NCBI GenBank assembly: GCA_016764115.1
Contig: JAESSM010000012.1
Coordinates: 6,915 to 12,959 of the forward strand
From: Bacteroidia bacterium
GTDB taxonomy: Bacteria > Bacteroidota > Bacteroidia > JAESSM01 > NORP286
Direction: 5' to 3'
DNA: 6,045 bases
Shown here: positions 1-6,045 of the stretch, piece after piece
Position numbering within the stretch: the stretch's first letter is position 1
Layout: every line of letters starts with the position of its first letter
Notes under the pieces: model-generated
Seen by the model: only the letters and a program-made list of their open reading frames with translations
What the model was told of the DNA's origin: nothing
Databases searched by the model: none
Translations under genes and position numbers: made by a program

Positions 1-700
1 CGATAAGAAAAATAATTGCCAATACTGCACCGTAAAACCCGCGTAATACACTTTGATAAATAAATGGTTTTTGAATAAATCCTTGAGTTGCACCAACCAA
101 CTGCATACTTTTAATAATAAATCGCTTCGAGTATAATGCCAACCTGATAGCATTGTTGATCAATGCAGCCGCGATAAAGAAAAGTAATCCGCAAAAGCAC
201 AATATCATGAAACTAATAGTCTTTATATTATCATTGATCTTATCCAATAAGGACTGCTCATAATAAAGCTCTTTTACTTCTTTGTGTTCCATGATATTAT
301 TATGGATCCAAGCTATACTGTCAGAATTAGCATAATTAGCTTGTAAATGAATGTCAATGGAAGGCAATAATGGATTAAAACCTAAAAAACCTATAAAATC
401 TTCACCAAGATCTTTCTCTAAAACTTCAGCTGCAGCTTCTTTAGAAACAAACTCTGTAGACTTTACATATTTTGATGCATCTAACATCTTCTGTAATCGA
501 ATAATACCAACCTCTTTAGCGCTTTCTTTCACAATAACAGTCAATACAATGTTTTCCTTAACATATTCAGAAAGTTTATTTGCATGTAAAATTACTAATC
601 CCAATAATCCCAACATAAATAGTACCAATGAAATACTAATTACAGATGAAACATAAGATGGTTTACGCTTTTTTGCGAATTTCCCTTCCTGATAACTCAT
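1..700 (-). CDS. ftsX: Cell division protein FtsX (ABC transporter permease), C-terminus cut by window edge
   Basis: FtsX is the inner-membrane permease partner of the ATPase FtsE. In characterised bacteria FtsEX sits at the divisome and controls cell-wall hydrolases through FtsX's periplasmic loop. I translated the minus strand from the ATG at 700-698 and the frame stays open to the window edge (233 codons). A basic cytoplasmic N-terminus (KFAKKRKPS) leads into TM1 at about residues 20-40. A periplasmic region follows at about 41-160, then TM2 at about 161-181 and a cytoplasmic loop with the FtsX-like stretch KSMQLVGAT (about 198-205). TM3 begins near 216 and runs off the window. Family members are about 290-300 residues, so roughly the last 60 are missing. 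There is no Shine-Dalgarno sequence, as usual in Bacteroidota. The gene is divergent from the histidine kinase. The topology and the MQLVGAT loop make FtsX much more likely than another permease; which hydrolase it controls cannot be seen. Confidence 0.9.
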   Translation of the reverse strand, partial: MSYQEGKFAKKRKPSYVSSVISISLVLFMLGLLGLVILHANKLSEYVKENIVLTVIVKESAKEVGIIRLQKMLDASKYVKSTEFVSKEAAAEVLEKDLGEDFIGFLGFNPLLPSIDIHLQANYANSDSIAWIHNNIMEHKEVKELYYEQSLLDKINDNIKTISFMILCFCGLLFFIAAALINNAIRLALYSKRFIIKSMQLVGATQGFIQKPFIYQSVLRGFYGAVLAIIFLI

Positions 701-726
701 TTAATTACAAAACGTTAAGCGGTGGG

Positions 727-734
727 CAAAATTA
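727..734 (-). promoter_or_regulatory. Candidate Bacteroidota -7 promoter element for ftsX
   Basis: On the minus strand this reads TAATTTTG, an exact match to the Bacteroidota -7 consensus TAnnTTTG. It would start transcription near position 720, leaving a leader of about 20 nt before the ftsX ATG at 700. I see no good TTG at the expected -33 distance, so the call rests on one short element in AT-rich DNA. Confidence 0.4.
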
Positions 735-815
735 TAAAATTAATTGTTAATAATGGTTAAAACCTATTCAATGATTCATCAAGTAACTTGGTTAGTAATT
801 CGAAAAAAAGTATCT

Positions 816-823
816 TAACTTTG
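816..823 (+). promoter_or_regulatory. Candidate -7 promoter element for the PAS histidine kinase
   Basis: The sequence TAACTTTG matches TAnnTTTG exactly. It would place the transcript start near 830, only about 10 nt before the ATG at 841. A weak -33 candidate, TTAG at 792-795, lies 20 nt upstream of it. The very short leader fits the absence of a Shine-Dalgarno sequence, and it argues against any start codon upstream of 841. Confidence 0.45.
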
Positions 824-840
824 AATTTCATACACTACCA

Positions 841-2748
841 ATGGCTGGCCCGGATATACTTTCTATACTTAATAAGGATGATGACTTAACCTTCAAGAAC
901 TCACAAAGGTATAAGGAGCTAATTGAGAATTCTGCTCTTTGGGTTTTTGAGTTGGATGTAGATGGCAAATTCATTGCTGTAAATAACGCGGGTATAGAAG
1001 AGATGGAAGCTAAAAACCAATCAGATCTTATAGGAGTTGATTTTGCAAGCATTCCAGAAGCCGAATCATCAGAAAAAATAACGAAGCTCATCAATCAGGC
1101 TTGGAAAGGTAAGATCATTGATCTGGAATTTAAAACCAAGACCTTCAAAAGTAATGACAAGCACTTCAAGGCAAAACTCATTCCGTTAAAGGATCAGGAT
1201 AATAAAGTATTCAGAATTCTGGGAATTGCTGAGGATGTTTCCAGGATGAATGATCTACTGGAAAAACTAGGTGAGCGTGAAGAACATTTCAGAGACATCG
1301 TAGAGTTATCACCAATTGCTATTGGAATACACAGTGATGGATTAATGGTATATGTTAATCAGGCTGCATTGAATTTGTTTAACGCAAAAAGTGTTTACGA
1401 AGTTATCGGTAAACCTGCTATTGATCTTGTCCATCCTGATTATAAAAAGATTGTTCAAAAGAGACTTAATAAAATCACTAAAAAAGGGGAAACGCTGCCT
1501 TTAATTGAAGAAAAGTTTATTACCCTTGATGGACAAATTGTGGATGTTGAAGTGACCGGAAAGTATATAAAGTATAACGGTAAGGACGCTACTTTAAGTT
1601 TGATTCGTGATATAACTGAACAGAAAAAGGCGGAAAAAGCACTAATTGATAGTGAGAAAAAATACTCGGATTTGGTAAAGGAAAACCCGGATGCCATTGT
1701 TTCATTGGATAGCAATGGATGTTTTTTATCATTTAATCCTGCCGCAGAAATACTCACTGGATCCACTTCTAAAAATGTGATGGGAAAAAGTTTTGAGGAT
1801 GCAAAATTGTTAAAACCGAAATCACTGGAAAGAGCGTTGCGGGAGTTTACACTAATTAGCTCTGGAAAAGACCGTAAACCTTTTGAACTGGAAATAAATA
1901 ATGTCAGAAAGCCATGGATAATTGCTGAAGCAAACCCCAAACTCATAAAGCAAAAAAATGGTGAGAACATAGTTCAGTTTACTTTAAGAGAGATTACTGA
2001 AAGAAAGTTAATGGAAGAGGAACTTAAGAAGTCCAATGAAGAATTGGCTGCTTTTATGTATAGAGCTTCTCATGATCTACGTGCACCGCTACGGTCTCTT
2101 CTTGGGTTGATAGATCTGATCAAAATGGAGAAAGATGCCACTGTTGCGGATCAATATATACAGCATATGCTAACGAGTGTAAGCAAGTTAGATAATTCCA
2201 TTGAAGATCTTTTAGCAGTCACCAATGCCAACAAAGTTAATCCTGATATTGTAAAAATTAATTTTAAAGAAATTGTAAAGAACTCACTCAAAATTCTCAG
2301 GAATTTAGAGAATCATAAGATGATTAGTTTTAATATGAATATTAATTCTAAAATTTCTTTTTATTCAGATGTTTCCTTTTTGGAAACAATATTTGATAAT
2401 GTAATATCTAATGCAATTAAGTACCATAAAGTAGAGCTTAATAGTAACCAAAGATTAAAATCTGTTTCTAATAAAAGAATTGGAAATTCGTATGTTAAGA
2501 TCAATGTCAGAACATATGAAAAAGAGGCAAGGATAAAAATTGAAGATAATGGCCTTGGAATTGATGACGCAGTTAAAGACAAAGTTTTTGATATGTTCTA
2601 CCGTGGTTCGGATAGATCATTTGGAACCGGTTTAGGTCTTTACATCGTTAAAAATACCGTTGGAAGACTCCGAGGCACCATTGATCTGAAAACCGAATTA
2701 GGAAAAGGAACCACTATCCTGATCAGGATTCCTAATAATGATTCTTAA
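841..2748 (+). CDS. Soluble PAS-PAS-PAS sensor histidine kinase (HisKA / HATPase_c)
   Basis: This 635-residue kinase should sense a cytoplasmic signal and autophosphorylate on histidine for transfer to a response regulator. No signal peptide or membrane segment is visible. PAS1 spans about residues 22-136, PAS2 about 150-262 (PAC end DITEQKKAE) and PAS3 about 272-388 (PAC end EITERKLMEEE). A short helical linker leads to HisKA at about 405-465, with the phosphoacceptor H411 in SHDLRAPL. HATPase_c covers about 510-632: N-box N520/N524, G1 box DNGLGID (569-575), F-box around FDMFYRG, and G2 box GTGLGL (595-600). All catalytic motifs are intact. Residue 415, where the HisKA phosphatase motif usually has T/N, is A. 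The stretch between the N-box and G1 looks longer than usual. There is no receiver domain and no adjacent regulator, so it is an orphan kinase. No haem, flavin or other cofactor motif is obvious in the PAS domains, so the signal is unknown. The ATG at 841 lies just after the candidate promoter. Confidence 0.93.
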   Translation: MAGPDILSILNKDDDLTFKNSQRYKELIENSALWVFELDVDGKFIAVNNAGIEEMEAKNQSDLIGVDFASIPEAESSEKITKLINQAWKGKIIDLEFKTKTFKSNDKHFKAKLIPLKDQDNKVFRILGIAEDVSRMNDLLEKLGEREEHFRDIVELSPIAIGIHSDGLMVYVNQAALNLFNAKSVYEVIGKPAIDLVHPDYKKIVQKRLNKITKKGETLPLIEEKFITLDGQIVDVEVTGKYIKYNGKDATLSLIRDITEQKKAEKALIDSEKKYSDLVKENPDAIVSLDSNGCFLSFNPAAEILTGSTSKNVMGKSFEDAKLLKPKSLERALREFTLISSGKDRKPFELEINNVRKPWIIAEANPKLIKQKNGENIVQFTLREITERKLMEEELKKSNEELAAFMYRASHDLRAPLRSLLGLIDLIKMEKDATVADQYIQHMLTSVSKLDNSIEDLLAVTNANKVNPDIVKINFKEIVKNSLKILRNLENHKMISFNMNINSKISFYSDVSFLETIFDNVISNAIKYHKVELNSNQRLKSVSNKRIGNSYVKINVRTYEKEARIKIEDNGLGIDDAVKDKVFDMFYRGSDRSFGTGLGLYIVKNTVGRLRGTIDLKTELGKGTTILIRIPNNDS

Positions 2749-2798
2749 AGTACCCCTTTCCTTAATATAATCAACTGTCGCCGGATACTCATTTATTA

Positions 2799-2828
2799 TT
2801 GGAAATTATTTAAGATTGTTCTATTTTG
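2799..2828 (+). promoter_or_regulatory. Candidate promoter for the TonB-dependent receptor
   Basis: A TTG at 2799-2801 is followed after 20 nt by TATTTTG at 2822-2828. This resembles the Bacteroidota -33 TTG / -7 TAnnTTTG pair, but the -7 element is one base short between TA and TTTG. Transcription would start near 2835. That leaves about 45 nt of leader for the preferred ATG at 2881, against about 10 nt for the ATG at 2845. No convincing terminator hairpin separates it from the kinase stop at 2748, so read-through is possible. Confidence 0.4.
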
Positions 2829-2880
2829 CGCCCTCTTTTAAGCCATGCCACTTATCGATATTGTAGGGAACGAATTTGAC

Positions 2881-6045
<3,165 letters not shown>

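Noticed and set aside
351..656. Plus-strand open frame of 101 codons
   Set aside because: It lies wholly antisense to the ftsX coding frame, which has clear membrane segments and family motifs. Its own translation resembles no domain I recognise.
828..1094. Minus-strand open frame of 88 codons overlapping the kinase start
   Set aside because: It is a shadow of the PAS1 coding sequence, with no promoter or recognisable domain of its own.
1455..1970. Minus-strand open frame of 171 codons inside the kinase gene
   Set aside because: It is antisense to PAS2 and PAS3, which are well supported. The serine- and phenylalanine-rich translation is typical of the shadow of an AT-rich gene.
2361..2582. 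Minus-strand open frame of 73 codons in the kinase ATPase region
   Set aside because: It is antisense to the N-box to G1 part of HATPase_c. The hydrophobic look comes from the complement of lysine- and asparagine-rich codons.
2749..2798. Possible terminator after the kinase gene
   Set aside because: Only a 4-bp AAAG/CTTT pairing is visible, with no strong stem or adjacent T-tract, so I did not call one.

Overview
The window holds four protein-coding genes from an AT-rich member of the Bacteroidota. A Cytophagales-like lineage is my best guess, but the order is not settled by this sequence. The phylum call rests on three things: a TonB-dependent receptor of the Bacteroidota build (N-terminal carboxypeptidase-regulatory-like domain, 'FAQ' signal-peptide end), start codons without Shine-Dalgarno sequences, and TAnnTTTG-type -7 promoter elements in front of the genes.

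Layout. Positions 1-700 (minus strand) carry the first 233 codons of the cell-division ABC-transporter permease FtsX; its C-terminus lies off the left edge. A 140-bp divergent intergenic region (701-840) has a -7 element for each direction. Positions 841-2748 (plus) encode a soluble sensor histidine kinase with three PAS domains, a HisKA domain and a HATPase_c domain, and no response regulator beside it. After a 132-bp gap with a plausible promoter, positions 2881-5184 (plus) encode a TonB-dependent outer-membrane receptor without a SusD partner. A 59-bp gap leads to pyrG (5244 to the right edge), which encodes the synthetase domain of CTP synthase; its glutaminase domain lies off the right edge.

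How the genes relate. ftsX and pyrG are core housekeeping genes. The kinase and the receptor sit between them as lineage-type insertions of unknown signal and unknown ligand. Nothing in the sequence ties the four into one pathway. The kinase and receptor are codirectional, but each has its own candidate promoter.

I found no RNA gene, mobile element, CRISPR array or long repeat. I see no evidence of a novel multi-gene system. The most useful second looks are the receptor start codon, the kinase's atypical phosphatase-motif position, and its missing response regulator.
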